DNA of 64,000 nt, taken from positions 558,001-622,000 of the forward strand of contig CANLSF010000002.1 in NCBI GenBank assembly GCA_947493695.1, read 5' to 3'. Numbering within the stretch: the first letter of the stretch is position 1; each line of letters opens with the position of its first letter. The position numbers and the translations under genes were made by a program. The stretch is from an uncultured Kiloniellaceae bacterium. Lineage in GTDB: Bacteria; Pseudomonadota; Alphaproteobacteria; Kiloniellales; Kiloniellaceae. The notes under the pieces are model-generated. The model did no database searches. It saw only the letters and a list, made by a program, of their open reading frames with translations, and was not told where the DNA came from. Below, in pieces: positions 52,713 to 62,006 of this stretch.

Positions 52713-53650
52713 GTTTTCAACTGGACCGGCTGGCGAACCAACTGGATTGGAATTTGCTACGCACCTTCATGGTGATCGTGCAGGAACGCTCGATCACCAG
52801 TGCCGCACGGCGTCTGAACGTGACTCAGCCTTCGGTCAGCGCTGCGCTGCGGCGGCTCGAAGAGCGGCTTGAGGTTCAGCTTGTTGAGCGGGGCTCAGGG
52901 CGGGTCTTTTCCATCACCAGCTCAGGTGAAGTGGTTTACCGCGAAGCGCTCGAAATGTACGGTGGCGTGGTTCGGCTCAACGAGCTCAGTCAATCGAGCG
53001 AACAGGTTCTCTCCGGCAACATCGTAATCTACCGTTCCAGCCATCTCGACGTCGGCTTCTTGAATGCCCTTCTTGCAGAGTTTCAGGAAATCCACCCGGG
53101 CGTGACCTTTTCCATTTCCTCAACACCTTGCCCCGATGTGGTGCGGGCGCTACAGCAACGCGTGGCTTCGCTGGGTTTCTGCACGCGCCTGGAAACGGCG
53201 CCGCAGTTAAAACCGCACCGGCTGCCCGGTCAGGAGTTTGCCTTCTACTGTGGATACCGACATCCGCTTTACGAAGTTGAACAACCTGATCCGTCGATAC
53301 TAGCTGCCTCAGACACTGTGGGCTTCGAGGGTGAGACGCTTAGTGGCCCTCTCGCGCAGATCCTCCGCTATCGGGCGCGTCATGAAATCGGCGACAAGAT
53401 GAGCGCCACCACCAGTAGTATCGTCGATCTCATTGAAATGGTCCGCCACGCCCCGGCCATCGGCTGTGTGGCCATAAACCATGTAAAAAAACATGCACCT
53501 GATCTCTGGCAGATACCACTGAACGCTGCCAATCCACTGATCGATATCTACGCCCTCGTGGATACGGACCGGCATTTGACCCACGCGGAACGGCAATTGC
53601 TGGACTTCCTTGAGGTAAACGGGGTTTTGCAGAGCAGTAAAACCACTTAG
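52709..53650 (+). CDS. LysR-type regulator of the ABC/hydantoinase locus
   Basis: ATG at 52709 overlaps the ATPase stop by four bases, so it is the last gene of the operon. The 313-residue protein has a LysR HTH at about 20-60 (SITSAARRLNVTQPSVSAALRRLEERL) and a periplasmic-binding-like effector domain from about 100. GLCTR-type loops are replaced by ASLGFCTRLETAP. Because it is co-transcribed with the transporter and the HyuA/DUF917 genes are divergent, it probably controls the 46792-47071 promoter region in response to the imported compound. The ligand is unknown. Confidence 0.9.
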   Translation: MSFQLDRLANQLDWNLLRTFMVIVQERSITSAARRLNVTQPSVSAALRRLEERLEVQLVERGSGRVFSITSSGEVVYREALEMYGGVVRLNELSQSSEQVLSGNIVIYRSSHLDVGFLNALLAEFQEIHPGVTFSISSTPCPDVVRALQQRVASLGFCTRLETAPQLKPHRLPGQEFAFYCGYRHPLYEVEQPDPSILAASDTVGFEGETLSGPLAQILRYRARHEIGDKMSATTSSIVDLIEMVRHAPAIGCVAINHVKKHAPDLWQIPLNAANPLIDIYALVDTDRHLTHAERQLLDFLEVNGVLQSSKTT

Positions 53651-53666
53651 CGCCTCGTTTCCCGCA

Positions 53667-53900
53667 CTACAGGTCCAGGTCCAGGTCCTGATCGGACAGG
53701 GTCGCGCGCCGCTGCCGCTCGTCCAGAATCAACAACATCCGTGCGAGCATCGCAGTATCGATGTTCGACCAGCCCGCCGTGATGTGCCCGTCCTTCCACA
53801 GGATGCTGGTGGCCACCGCCTCGATCTCTCCGGCGTGTTCCAAGCCGCTTTGAAATATCTCCGCAGGCTCCACGCCGTGCAGCGTAACGATGTCGGCCAT
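53667..53900 (-). CDS. Small uncharacterised protein
   Basis: The ATG at 53900 follows AGAGGTAG. The 77-residue protein has a compact sequence with a strand-like start (MADIVTLHGVEPAEIF), a helix, SILWKDGHITAGWSNIDTAMLARMLL and an acidic end (LSDQDLDLDL). There is no signal peptide or membrane helix. The GW-x-N-x-D-x-A-M-L-A pattern appears in small alphaproteobacterial proteins of unknown function, and I cannot name a family. It is convergent with the LysR gene (16 bp between stops). Confidence 0.62.
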   Translation of the reverse strand: MADIVTLHGVEPAEIFQSGLEHAGEIEAVATSILWKDGHITAGWSNIDTAMLARMLLILDERQRRATLSDQDLDLDL

Positions 53901-54101
53901 GTCTTTTCACTACCTCTCAGGTTTCGATGTGTCGATTGACATGGATCGAACCTATCCAAATGGCAGCGCATGCCACTTGAGTTAAATCAAGCCCCTGTTC
54001 AAAGCAGCGTGATCAACTGCGTTTCGGAGTCTGATCTGGGTCAAGGTCGCCCTCCCTCCCCCTCGTTAATCTGAAGCCTCTTGGCAAAAAAGCTCTATCG
54101 C

Positions 54102-54860
54102 ATGCGGAGAAAGCGCGTGGTTGCTCAAGCAAAACAGGGGATCGAGGCCGACACGCAAACACCCTCGATACGAACCAGGGGCCTGACCAAAATCTACCGG
54201 ACGGGCGACGTTGAAGTGCGCGCGTTGAACGGCGTCGATTTGACGCTCTATCAGTCCGAACTGGTCGTACTGCTGGGTGCGTCGGGCAGCGGAAAATCAA
54301 CGCTGCTGAACATCCTGGGAGGGCTCGACCGTCCGACCGACGGGCAGGTGTTCTTTGGCGACGCGGAGCTGACCGCCATTGACGACTCGGCCCTCACGCG
54401 CTTCAGGCGCGACAACGTCGGTTTCGTGTTCCAGTTCTATAACCTGATCCCCAGTCTGACAGCCCGCGAGAACGTGGCCCTGGTGACTGAAATCGCCCCG
54501 GCACCGATGGCGCCCGCCGAAGCTCTGGAGATGGTCGGCCTTGGTGAGCGCCTGGACCACTTTCCCGCCCAGCTGTCGGGCGGCGAGCAGCAGCGGGTCG
54601 CCATTGCCCGCGCCATCGCCAAACAACCGCGGATTCTGCTCTGTGACGAGCCCACCGGCGCGCTCGACAGCGCCAGCGGCGTGATCGTCCTGGAGGCAAT
54701 CCAGCGGGTAAACCTGGAACTCGGCACCACCACCGCATTGATCACCCATAATGCCGTAATCGCCGACATGGCCGACCGCGTGATCATCTTCGCCGACGGT
54801 CGAATTCACGAGACCCGCGTCAATACACGCAAATGCCGGGTCAGCGAAATGACCTGGTAA
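54102..54860 (+). CDS. ABC exporter ATPase (MacB/LolD-like)
   Basis: Starts possible are TTG 54081, ATG 54102 (used here) and GTG 54117. GTG 54117 has the best Shine-Dalgarno (GGAG, seven bases upstream), so the true N terminus may be five codons shorter. The protein of about 250 residues has Walker [10 protein letters not shown], the Q loop [18 protein letters not shown], signature LSGGEQQR and Walker B ILLCDEP, typical of the LolD/MacB ATPase group. The permease and adaptor genes follow within 20 bp. It powers export or lipoprotein-type transport by the FtsX-like permease. Confidence 0.93.
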   Translation: MRRKRVVAQAKQGIEADTQTPSIRTRGLTKIYRTGDVEVRALNGVDLTLYQSELVVLLGASGSGKSTLLNILGGLDRPTDGQVFFGDAELTAIDDSALTRFRRDNVGFVFQFYNLIPSLTARENVALVTEIAPAPMAPAEALEMVGLGERLDHFPAQLSGGEQQRVAIARAIAKQPRILLCDEPTGALDSASGVIVLEAIQRVNLELGTTTALITHNAVIADMADRVIIFADGRIHETRVNTRKCRVSEMTW

Positions 54861-54878
54861 TCCCAAGGAGCATTGATA

Positions 54879-57242
54879 GTGACTCCGCTCGACCGAAAAC
54901 TCTTTCGTGATCTCTGGCGACTGCGCGGTCAGGTCATCGCCATCGCCCTGATCGTTGCCTCGGGCGTCGGCGTTCTGATCATGTCCTTGAGTTCCCTCGA
55001 AGCCCTGGAGGAAACCGCAAACTCCTACTACGAGCGTTATCGCTTTGCGCAGGTCTTCGCAGAGGTAAAACGTGCGCCTCGCTCCCTGGAAAAGAAAATC
55101 ACCGCGCTGCCGGGGGTACAGGCGGTCGACACGCGGATTGCCCAGTTCGCCGTTGTCGATATCGCCGGATTTGGCGAACCGGTTATCGCACAACTGGTTT
55201 CGGTCCCGGAGCGCGGGCAGCCTGCTCTGAACCAGTTGGTCCTACGCAGTGGCCGTTGGGTCACACCAGGCCGGGTCGATGAAGTTATCGTCAGCGAGCC
55301 CTTCGCCGAAGCCCATGGTTTCAAGCCTGGAGACACGATCCGGGCGGTTCTGAAGGGGAATAAACGCACCCTCACCATCGTCGGCACTGCGCTTTCACCC
55401 GAATTCGTCTACTCCATCGGACCGGGCGCTCTGATGCCGGATGATCTGCGCTTCGGTGTCTTCTGGATGGGACGTGACGCTTTGGCGGCGGCCTACGACC
55501 TGGAAGACTCATTTAACGGTTTGGCGGTGTCGCTGCTGCGCGGTGTCGAGCCCAAAGGCGTCATCGAGCATCTCGACAATCTGCTGGAGGATTACGGCGG
55601 GGTCGGGGCCTATGCGCGCAAGGACCAGATCTCCAACTGGTTCCTGATGAACGAGCTGGAACAGCTGCGCAGCATGTCGACCATCATGCCAACGATCTTT
55701 CTGGCGGTGGCGGGTTTTCTCACCAACATGGTTCTGGCGCGCCTGATCGCGATCGAGCGCACCGAGATCGGGCTTCTCAAGGCCTTCGGCTACAGCAATC
55801 TGGCGGTCGGCTGGCATTACGCCAAGATGGTGATGGCGATGACTGGCCTGGGCATTCTGATCGGCTGGGGCATCGGCTATGGCCTGGGACAGTGGAGCAC
55901 GCACATCTACGCGGATCAGTTCCGCTTCCCCTTCCTCCTGTTCCGCCCGGGCCCGACTTCCTTTACCATTGCAGCCCTCGTCAGCATGACCGCGGCTCTG
56001 ATCGGTGCGGCAGGCGCGGTCCGCAGTTCGGTTGCCCTGTCACCCGCTGAAGCCATGCGGCCACCGGCCCCGCCTGCCTTTCACAAGGGCGGCCTGGTGG
56101 ATAGCGTGCTCGCAGTTCTGCTGGACCAACCCAGCCGCATGATCCTGCGGCAGATTATCCGCTGGCCCCTGCGGGCCTTCCTGACTGCATCCGGCATCGC
56201 CCTCTCGGTGGCGGTTCTGATTTCCTCGCTGCAGTGGCTCGATTCCATCGACCACATGGCCGACACGCACTTTTTCCAGGCTCAGCATCAGGACATCATG
56301 GTCGGACTGGTTGAGGCGGAGCAGGAGAGCGTGGTGCGCGAGTTCGCGAATTTACCCGGGGTGCTCTCCGTCGAATCCCAGCGGATCGTGACGGCGGTCT
56401 TTCATTCCGGCACGCGCCTACACCGGGGGTCTCTCAACGGCATCGAACCGGACGCCAGACTACAGCCGATCTACGACAATCACGGCGGGGTGGTGGCCGT
56501 GCCACCGGGCGGGCTGGTGCTCTCAAACGAGCTCGCAAAAAAGCTGGGCGTAGGACCGGGCGATAGTGTCCGGGTCGAAATACTGGAGGGCTGCCGCCCA
56601 ACCCTCGAGTTAACGGTAGCCAGTCTCTTCGAGACCTACATCGGCATGCCGGCCTATATCGATATGGCCGCGCTGAACCGGCTGCTCCTCGAGCCACGGC
56701 GCGTGGAAATCCTGGATCTTCTGGTCGATGAGCGGGAACAGGCGGAGCTTTTCGCTGAATTGAAGGAACTGCCCAGCATTGCTGCCGTTATGCTGCGCCG
56801 TGCAGCGGTCGACGAGTTCTACGAGACCCTGGCCAAAACCCTGCTTGTCTATGTCTCCTTTTTTGTCGCCTTCTCCTGCACCCTGTCCTTCGGCGTCGTC
56901 TACAACACCGCTCGGATAGCTCTGTCGGAACGCGGGCGTGAACTGGCAACCCTGCGCGTGCTCGGATTCTCCCGCTGGGAGATTTCCTACATTCTCTTGG
57001 GCGAGGTCGGCCTGACGGTTCTCTTCGGCCTGCCGCTGGGCTGCTTTGCCGGGCTCGGTCTGGCATGGCTTATGACCGCGGCTTTCGAATCCGAGCTCTA
57101 TCGCATTCCAATGATCATCGAACCTTCGACCTACGGCATGGGTGTGCTGGTCGTATTGCTGGCCGCCTTGGTTTCGGGGCTTCTGGTGCGGGAGCGCCTC
57201 GACAAGCTCGATCTGATCTCTGTTCTCAAGACCCGCGAATGA
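54879..57242 (+). CDS. FtsX/MacB-type ABC permease
   Basis: GTG at 54879 lies eight bases after AAGGAG; the TTG at 54873 is too close to that site. The 787-residue protein has two FtsX-like halves, each with periplasmic loop and membrane helices: helix near 18-38 (VIAIALIVASGVGVLIM), a periplasmic MacB-like domain to about 265, helices to about 390, then a second helix at 428-448, another periplasmic domain, and final helices. IERTEIGLLKAFGYSNLAV and GRELATLRVLGFSRWEIS are the conserved cytoplasmic FtsX loops. It works with the ATPase upstream and the adaptor downstream. The duplicated architecture fits DevC/HlyD-linked or LolE-like exporters; the substrate is unknown. Confidence 0.92.
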   Translation: MTPLDRKLFRDLWRLRGQVIAIALIVASGVGVLIMSLSSLEALEETANSYYERYRFAQVFAEVKRAPRSLEKKITALPGVQAVDTRIAQFAVVDIAGFGEPVIAQLVSVPERGQPALNQLVLRSGRWVTPGRVDEVIVSEPFAEAHGFKPGDTIRAVLKGNKRTLTIVGTALSPEFVYSIGPGALMPDDLRFGVFWMGRDALAAAYDLEDSFNGLAVSLLRGVEPKGVIEHLDNLLEDYGGVGAYARKDQISNWFLMNELEQLRSMSTIMPTIFLAVAGFLTNMVLARLIAIERTEIGLLKAFGYSNLAVGWHYAKMVMAMTGLGILIGWGIGYGLGQWSTHIYADQFRFPFLLFRPGPTSFTIAALVSMTAALIGAAGAVRSSVALSPAEAMRPPAPPAFHKGGLVDSVLAVLLDQPSRMILRQIIRWPLRAFLTASGIALSVAVLISSLQWLDSIDHMADTHFFQAQHQDIMVGLVEAEQESVVREFANLPGVLSVESQRIVTAVFHSGTRLHRGSLNGIEPDARLQPIYDNHGGVVAVPPGGLVLSNELAKKLGVGPGDSVRVEILEGCRPTLELTVASLFETYIGMPAYIDMAALNRLLLEPRRVEILDLLVDEREQAELFAELKELPSIAAVMLRRAAVDEFYETLAKTLLVYVSFFVAFSCTLSFGVVYNTARIALSERGRELATLRVLGFSRWEISYILLGEVGLTVLFGLPLGCFAGLGLAWLMTAAFESELYRIPMIIEPSTYGMGVLVVLLAALVSGLLVRERLDKLDLISVLKTRE

Positions 57243-57260
57243 AAAGAGAGGTACGCTGAT

Positions 57261-58472
57261 ATGCAGGTAAAAGGACGCCGTCTTTTGCTCTGGGGCTGCC
57301 TCGGCGCAGTGCTGGTGGCAGGCTTGACCTATGCCTTCTGGCCCCGGCCGGTTCCGGTTGACTTTGTAACTGTGACACCGGGGCCGATTGTCGTCACCGT
57401 CGCTGAAGAAGGTGAGACACGGGTGCGGGACGTATTTGTACTCTCCGCCCCGGTGACCGGCCATATGCGGCGGATCGAACTGGACGTGGGCGATCTGCTA
57501 CGCGCCCAGGTCACAGAAGTCGCCCGTATCGAGCCGATCGACCCGACTTTCCTCGATGTGCGCAGCGTGGCCCAGGCTCAGGCCGCTATCGAAACCGCGG
57601 AGGCCGCCCGCAGCCTGGCGCTGGCCGAAGTCGATGTCGCAGAGGCGGAACTCGACTTTGCGGACGCCGAGGTCAAACGCGCCCGCAGGCTGATCACCAC
57701 CGACACCATTTCACAGCGCGCCCTGGATGATGCCGAACGGATTTTTCGCACCAAGAAGGCAAGCCTGGATACGGCCCGTGCCGGTCTGCGCATGCGCGAT
57801 TCCGAGCTGACCCAGACCCGTGCGCAACTGGTCTCCCCCGCGACGGCCCAACGCGCTTTCAAGACCTGCGATTGCGTCGTCCTCTCCGCGCCAGTCAGTG
57901 GACAGGTGTTGAAGATCCATCAGAAAAGCGCGGGCGTGGTGCAATCCGGGCAAGCCCTGATCGATATCGGCAACCCTCGCAAGCTGGAGATTGTCGTCGA
58001 CCTGCTGTCCGAAGACGCCGTGAAGGTCGAAGCCAACCAACGCGTCATGATCGAGGATTGGGGCGGTGCCAAAGATCTCAAAGGAAGGGTTCGCCGGATC
58101 GAGCCGACCGGCTTCACCAAGGTCTCGGCCCTGGGGATCGAGGAACAGCGGGTCAATGTCGTCATTGACTTCACCGATCCGCCGCAGGAATGGCTGCGCC
58201 TGGGTCATGGCTATCGCGTAGAGCTGCAGGTGGTGCTTTGGGAAGATCCTTCGGTACTGAAAATACCGCTCACGGCGCTATTCCGAAACGGCGCAGACTG
58301 GGCCGTCTTTGTCGAGCGCGAAGGCCGCGCTCGTCTGCAGACGGTTGAGCTTGGGCAGCGGACCGATCTGGAGGCTCAGATCCTGGAGGGCCTGGGCGAA
58401 GGCGACCGGGTCGTGCTCTACCCCAGCGACCGGGTTATCGAGGGAGTGCGCCTGAGTGAGCGGGTGCTCTAA
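57261..58472 (+). CDS. Periplasmic adaptor (HlyD/MacA-like)
   Basis: The ATG at 57261 follows AAAAGAGAGG. The 403-residue protein has an N-terminal membrane anchor (LLLWGCLGAVLVAGLTYAF, about 8-26), lipoyl-like halves (VLSAPVTGHMRRIELDVGD near 60 and VVLSAPVSGQVLKIH near 205), a long coiled-coil hairpin (about 90-185, repeated Ala/Glu/Leu as in AQAQAAIETAEAARSLALAEV) and a beta-barrel/MP domain at the end (EDPSVLKIPLTALFRNG). It would link the FtsX-like permease to an outer-membrane channel or stabilise substrate transfer. No TolC-like gene is seen nearby. Confidence 0.93.
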   Translation: MQVKGRRLLLWGCLGAVLVAGLTYAFWPRPVPVDFVTVTPGPIVVTVAEEGETRVRDVFVLSAPVTGHMRRIELDVGDLLRAQVTEVARIEPIDPTFLDVRSVAQAQAAIETAEAARSLALAEVDVAEAELDFADAEVKRARRLITTDTISQRALDDAERIFRTKKASLDTARAGLRMRDSELTQTRAQLVSPATAQRAFKTCDCVVLSAPVSGQVLKIHQKSAGVVQSGQALIDIGNPRKLEIVVDLLSEDAVKVEANQRVMIEDWGGAKDLKGRVRRIEPTGFTKVSALGIEEQRVNVVIDFTDPPQEWLRLGHGYRVELQVVLWEDPSVLKIPLTALFRNGADWAVFVEREGRARLQTVELGQRTDLEAQILEGLGEGDRVVLYPSDRVIEGVRLSERVL

Positions 58473-58757
58473 GCCGCGCGAGAACGAGCCCTCTGGTGAT
58501 GATCGTCAATGTCCTCTCGACGAAGCCCCTCCGCCGCATTAGGCTCGCAGGAGAACAGAGTGTGCCATCGAAAAAGGCAAGAGGGTGAATAACAGGCAAA
58601 AACAATCAGCCTGAGCCCAATTTGCCCAGTTTCTGAGCGGTTTTCCCGCGATAGAATCCGCAAGCGGTTTTCAGGCGGGGGTTTGTCCGATGGCATAGGG
58701 CTTGCAGTGCGAGACCTTTTGAACGATCGCACAAAAAAACGGGGAGATTATACAACA

Positions 58758-59780
58758 ATGTTAGAATTCAAAGCCTTGCGCGGTGCCGCGCTCCTGGCCG
58801 CTTTTGTCGGCTTCTCAACACAGGCTTCTGCCGAGGTCGACATCAAATTCACCCTCGATTGGAAATTCCAGGGACCGACCGCCGCCTTCCTGGTCGCGGC
58901 GGACAAGGGTTTCTACGCCGAAGAAGGCCTGGATGTTTCGATCGACAGCGGCAACGGTTCCGCAGGCGCGGTCACCCGTGTTGCCGGAGGCGCCTATCAG
59001 ATGGGCTTCGCGGACATCAACGCGCTGGTCGACTTCAACGCCAAAAACCCCGGCCAGTCGGTCAAGGCCGTCATGATGGCCTACGATGCGCCGCCTTTCT
59101 CGCTCTTCACGCTGAAGAAGAACAATATCGCAAAGGCCGAAGATCTGGTCGGACGCAAACTGGGCGCACCGGTCTTCGATGCTTCCTACAAGCTCTTCCC
59201 TGCCTTTGCTCATGAAACGGGCATCGATGAAAAGGCTGTCGAGCGGGTCAACATGGATCCAGCCCTGCGTGAAGCCATGCTGGTGCGGGGCGATGTCGAT
59301 TTCATTTCGGGGCACTTTTTCTCCTCCATGCTGGATCTGAAATCCAAAGGCGTGGCCGAGGAAGACATCAAGTATTTCCTCTATTCCGACTTCGGGATGG
59401 ATTTTTACGGCAATGCGGTGATCGCTTCGGGTGAATTCATCAGCGAGAATCCGGAGGCCATCTCCGGTTTCATCCGCGCGACTGTGCGTGGCTGGCAGGA
59501 AATCATCGCAGACCCCGCAGCCGCCATCGAGATCGTGGCCAAGAGCGATCCGCTGATCGAGAAGAAGCTGGAGCTGGAACGGCTGCAGCTCGCCCTGGAC
59601 GTCAATGTCCTGACGCCGCATGTGCTCAAGGCCGGTATCGGCGATGTGGACGAGGCGCGCCTGCGCAGTTCCATCGCTCAACTCGCCATCGCCTACGGGC
59701 TGACGGCGACGCCGGAACCTGCCGATGTCTGGACTTCGGAGTTCCTGCCCCCAGCGAAAGAGCGGATGCTTTCGCGCTGA
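58758..59780 (+). CDS. ABC transporter substrate-binding protein, NMT1/SsuA-like
   Basis: ATG at 58758 follows GGGGAGA. The 340-residue protein has a signal peptide (cleaved near TQASA, residue 25) and an NMT1/THI5-like binding fold: IKFTLDWKFQGPTAAFLVAADKGFYAEEGLDV at the start is the hallmark of this group, followed by GADI-like QMGFADINALVDF. Relatives bind taurine, sulfonates, nitrate or thiamine-precursor pyrimidines, and the ligand cannot be told here. No thiamine riboswitch or thi gene is seen. The ATPase and permease genes follow, so this is a complete importer. Confidence 0.9.
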   Translation: MLEFKALRGAALLAAFVGFSTQASAEVDIKFTLDWKFQGPTAAFLVAADKGFYAEEGLDVSIDSGNGSAGAVTRVAGGAYQMGFADINALVDFNAKNPGQSVKAVMMAYDAPPFSLFTLKKNNIAKAEDLVGRKLGAPVFDASYKLFPAFAHETGIDEKAVERVNMDPALREAMLVRGDVDFISGHFFSSMLDLKSKGVAEEDIKYFLYSDFGMDFYGNAVIASGEFISENPEAISGFIRATVRGWQEIIADPAAAIEIVAKSDPLIEKKLELERLQLALDVNVLTPHVLKAGIGDVDEARLRSSIAQLAIAYGLTATPEPADVWTSEFLPPAKERMLSR

Positions 59781-59820
59781 ACGAGCTGAATCCTCTTGTC
59801 TCTAGCATGCGGTTATTTTT

Positions 59821-60612
59821 GTGACGGCCTTCGTTGAACTCGACCAGGTCACCATGACCTATGGCGGCCCCGGTATCGACACGGTACCGGCGGTCGCCGA
59901 CGCCACCCTGACCATCAACCAGGGCGAATTCGTCGCCATGGTCGGTCCCTCCGGCTGTGGAAAGTCTTCGCTTCTGAAGATCGTCTCCGGCCTGATGCCA
60001 GCCGACAAGGGCATCACCCGTGTCGCGGGAGAGCCCGTGACCCGGCCACTGACCATGGTGGGCATGGCGTTTCAGAACGCCACGCTCTTACCCTGGCGGA
60101 CGACCCTGGAGAATGTCCTACTGCCGCTGGAGGTCAGCCGCACGCACAGAAGTACCTTCCGGCGCAAGAAGGCGGAACATCTGGAAACCGCGAGGGCCCT
60201 TCTCAAGACGGTCGGGCTCGAAGGCTATGAAGACCATGCACCCTACGAGCTTTCGGGCGGTATGCAGCAGCGTGCGTCCCTCTGCCGGGCGCTCATTCAT
60301 GCACCTGATCTGCTGTTGCTCGATGAGCCCTTCGCGGCGCTCGACGCCTTCACCCGCGAAGAGCTCTGGGGCGTGCTGCAGGACCTCTGGATGCAACGCA
60401 AGTTCACCGTGATCCTGGTCACCCATGATCTGCGCGAAGCAGTCTATCTGGCCGACCGGGTGTATGTGGTGAGCAAACGCCCGGGACGGATTGTTTATGA
60501 ACGCCCCATTCCCTTGGCGCGTCCACGCACTCTGGAATCGACCTTCGATCAGGATTTCGTCGATCTGGTGCACAAATTGCGCGATCACATCGGTGAGGTG
60601 CGCGCATCATGA
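59821..60612 (+). CDS. ABC importer ATPase (SsuB/TauB-like)
   Basis: GTG at 59821 begins MTAFVELDQVTMTYGG. The 263-residue protein has Walker A GPSGCGKSS near 45, the signature LSGGMQQR near 145, Walker B LLLLDEP and the switch THDLREA. LPWRTTLENV after the Q loop is typical of the nitrate/sulfonate/taurine ATPase group. It energises the importer with the 60609 permease. Its stop overlaps the next start (ATGA). Confidence 0.94.
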   Translation: MTAFVELDQVTMTYGGPGIDTVPAVADATLTINQGEFVAMVGPSGCGKSSLLKIVSGLMPADKGITRVAGEPVTRPLTMVGMAFQNATLLPWRTTLENVLLPLEVSRTHRSTFRRKKAEHLETARALLKTVGLEGYEDHAPYELSGGMQQRASLCRALIHAPDLLLLDEPFAALDAFTREELWGVLQDLWMQRKFTVILVTHDLREAVYLADRVYVVSKRPGRIVYERPIPLARPRTLESTFDQDFVDLVHKLRDHIGEVRAS

Positions 60613-61367
60613 TCTCGAAAATCAAGCTCGCGCCCTGGATCGCCACCATCGGCCTCTTCGTTTTCTGGGAGTTGATCTGCCGCCTCTTCTCCGTGCCGGA
60701 ATTCATCCTGCCCGCCCCCAGTGCCGCCATGGCGGCAATGATCGAGTACTGGCCCGCCATCTGGCAAAATGCCTTCTACACCTTCTGGGTTACCATGGTC
60801 GGGTTTGCCCTGGCCGTTGTCTTTGGGCTGGCGCTTGGACTGGTCACCGGTGCTTCGGCACTGGTCTATTCGGCGATCTATCCTCTGCTGGTCGGCTTCA
60901 ACTCGATTCCCAAAGTCGCCATCGTGCCGGTTCTGGTGGTGTGGTTCGGCATCGGGACCATCCCCGCCATCCTGACCGCCTTCACCATTTCCTTCTTTCC
61001 GATTGTGGTCAACGTCGCCACCGGACTGGCGACCTTGGAGCCCGAACTCAAGGACGTTCTGCGGTCTCTCGGCGCCCGCAAGATCGACATCCTGCTGAAA
61101 GTAGGCGTGCCCCGCTCCATGCCTTACTTCTTTGCATCACTGAAGGTTGCGGTCACTCTGGCTTTTGTTGGCACAGTGATCTCAGAGACCGTCGCCGGAA
61201 ACGCCGGCATGGGCCATCTGATGCTGACCGCTTCCTCGAGCTTTCGCGTGCCCCTGGTCTTTGCCGGACTACTGGTGATCGCCGCCATGGGTGTGGGGAT
61301 GTATGTGGTCTTCGTCCTGGTCGAGCGGCGCTTTGTCGGCTGGGCTTTCCGGGGCGGGGATAGCTGA
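60609..61367 (+). CDS. ABC importer permease (SsuC/TauC-like)
   Basis: ATG at 60609 overlaps the ATPase stop. The 252-residue protein has six predicted membrane helices; FILPAPSAAMAAMIEYW near 32 and the EAA loop LEPELKDVLRSLGARKIDILLKVGVPRSMPYFF near 140-172 are diagnostic of the SsuC/TauC/NtrB group. LVGFNSIPKVAIVPVLVVWFGIG is a conserved central stretch. It completes the importer. Its stop overlaps the CIA30-domain gene by one base, indicating translational coupling. Confidence 0.93.
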   Translation: MISKIKLAPWIATIGLFVFWELICRLFSVPEFILPAPSAAMAAMIEYWPAIWQNAFYTFWVTMVGFALAVVFGLALGLVTGASALVYSAIYPLLVGFNSIPKVAIVPVLVVWFGIGTIPAILTAFTISFFPIVVNVATGLATLEPELKDVLRSLGARKIDILLKVGVPRSMPYFFASLKVAVTLAFVGTVISETVAGNAGMGHLMLTASSSFRVPLVFAGLLVIAAMGVGMYVVFVLVERRFVGWAFRGGDS

Positions 61368-62005
61368 TGGGCGTTTCCGGGCAGGCGAGAGTTTCTCAAA
61401 ACCTGTCCAGGCGCTGCTGTGCCAAGATAATCCTGGTCACGGGTCTTCTCGGCCCTATCTTGTTGCATTCCACAGAGGGCAATGCACAAGCGGAAGACAT
61501 GCTGATTGACGATTTTAGCGATCCCGGTCTGACCTCAAAGCTGGGCAGCGTTTGGCGCGGCGTTAGCGATCAGGTCATGGGCGGCATCTCGCAGGCTTCG
61601 GTCACACGTGAGGTAATTGAGGAACGAAACGCCTTGCGCCTGAAAGGCGATGTCCGGCTCGAAAACGATGGCGGTTTTATCCAGGCCGCGCTCGACCTCT
61701 CGCCTGACCGCGGTGTTTACGATGCCTCGGGCTTTACCGGCCTGCGGTTGACGGTACGCGGCAATGGCGAGCGCTATTCCCTGCATCTGCGCAGCACCGA
61801 TAACGTACGGCCCTGGCAATCCTACCGGGCACATTTCACAGCTGGTCCCGAATGGGAGGCGATTGAGCTGCCCTTTGCGTCCTTTACCCCTTACCGGCTG
61901 GAAACCGCCCTGGATACCTCACGGTTGCGGCGTATCGGTCTGGTGGCTATCGGACGCGCGTTTTCGGCAGATCTGGCGGTCAGTGAGCTCGCCTTCTACC
62001 GCTAA
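61367..62005 (+). CDS. Exported CIA30-domain protein
   Basis: ATG at 61367 overlaps the permease stop by one base. The 212-residue protein has a signal-like segment (AKIILVTGLLGPILLHS, cleavage near NAQA, residue 42). The rest is a CIA30 (NDUFAF1-like) galactose-binding fold: DDFSDPGLTSKLGSVWRGVSDQVMGGISQASV, with the typical W-x-x-V-x-D-x-V-M-G-G, and a C-terminal LRRIGLVAIGRAFSADLAVSELAFYR strand set. CIA30 domains bind or scaffold; in eukaryotes one assembles complex I, but here secretion and the operon context point to a periplasmic role with the importer. Confidence 0.85.
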   Translation: MGVSGQARVSQNLSRRCCAKIILVTGLLGPILLHSTEGNAQAEDMLIDDFSDPGLTSKLGSVWRGVSDQVMGGISQASVTREVIEERNALRLKGDVRLENDGGFIQAALDLSPDRGVYDASGFTGLRLTVRGNGERYSLHLRSTDNVRPWQSYRAHFTAGPEWEAIELPFASFTPYRLETALDTSRLRRIGLVAIGRAFSADLAVSELAFYR

Positions 62006-62006
62006 T

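Noticed and set aside
58473-58757. Thiamine (TPP) riboswitch upstream of the NMT1-type binding protein gene
   Set aside because: I looked for the conserved CTGAGA and ACCTGA blocks and did not find them in this 285-bp gap.
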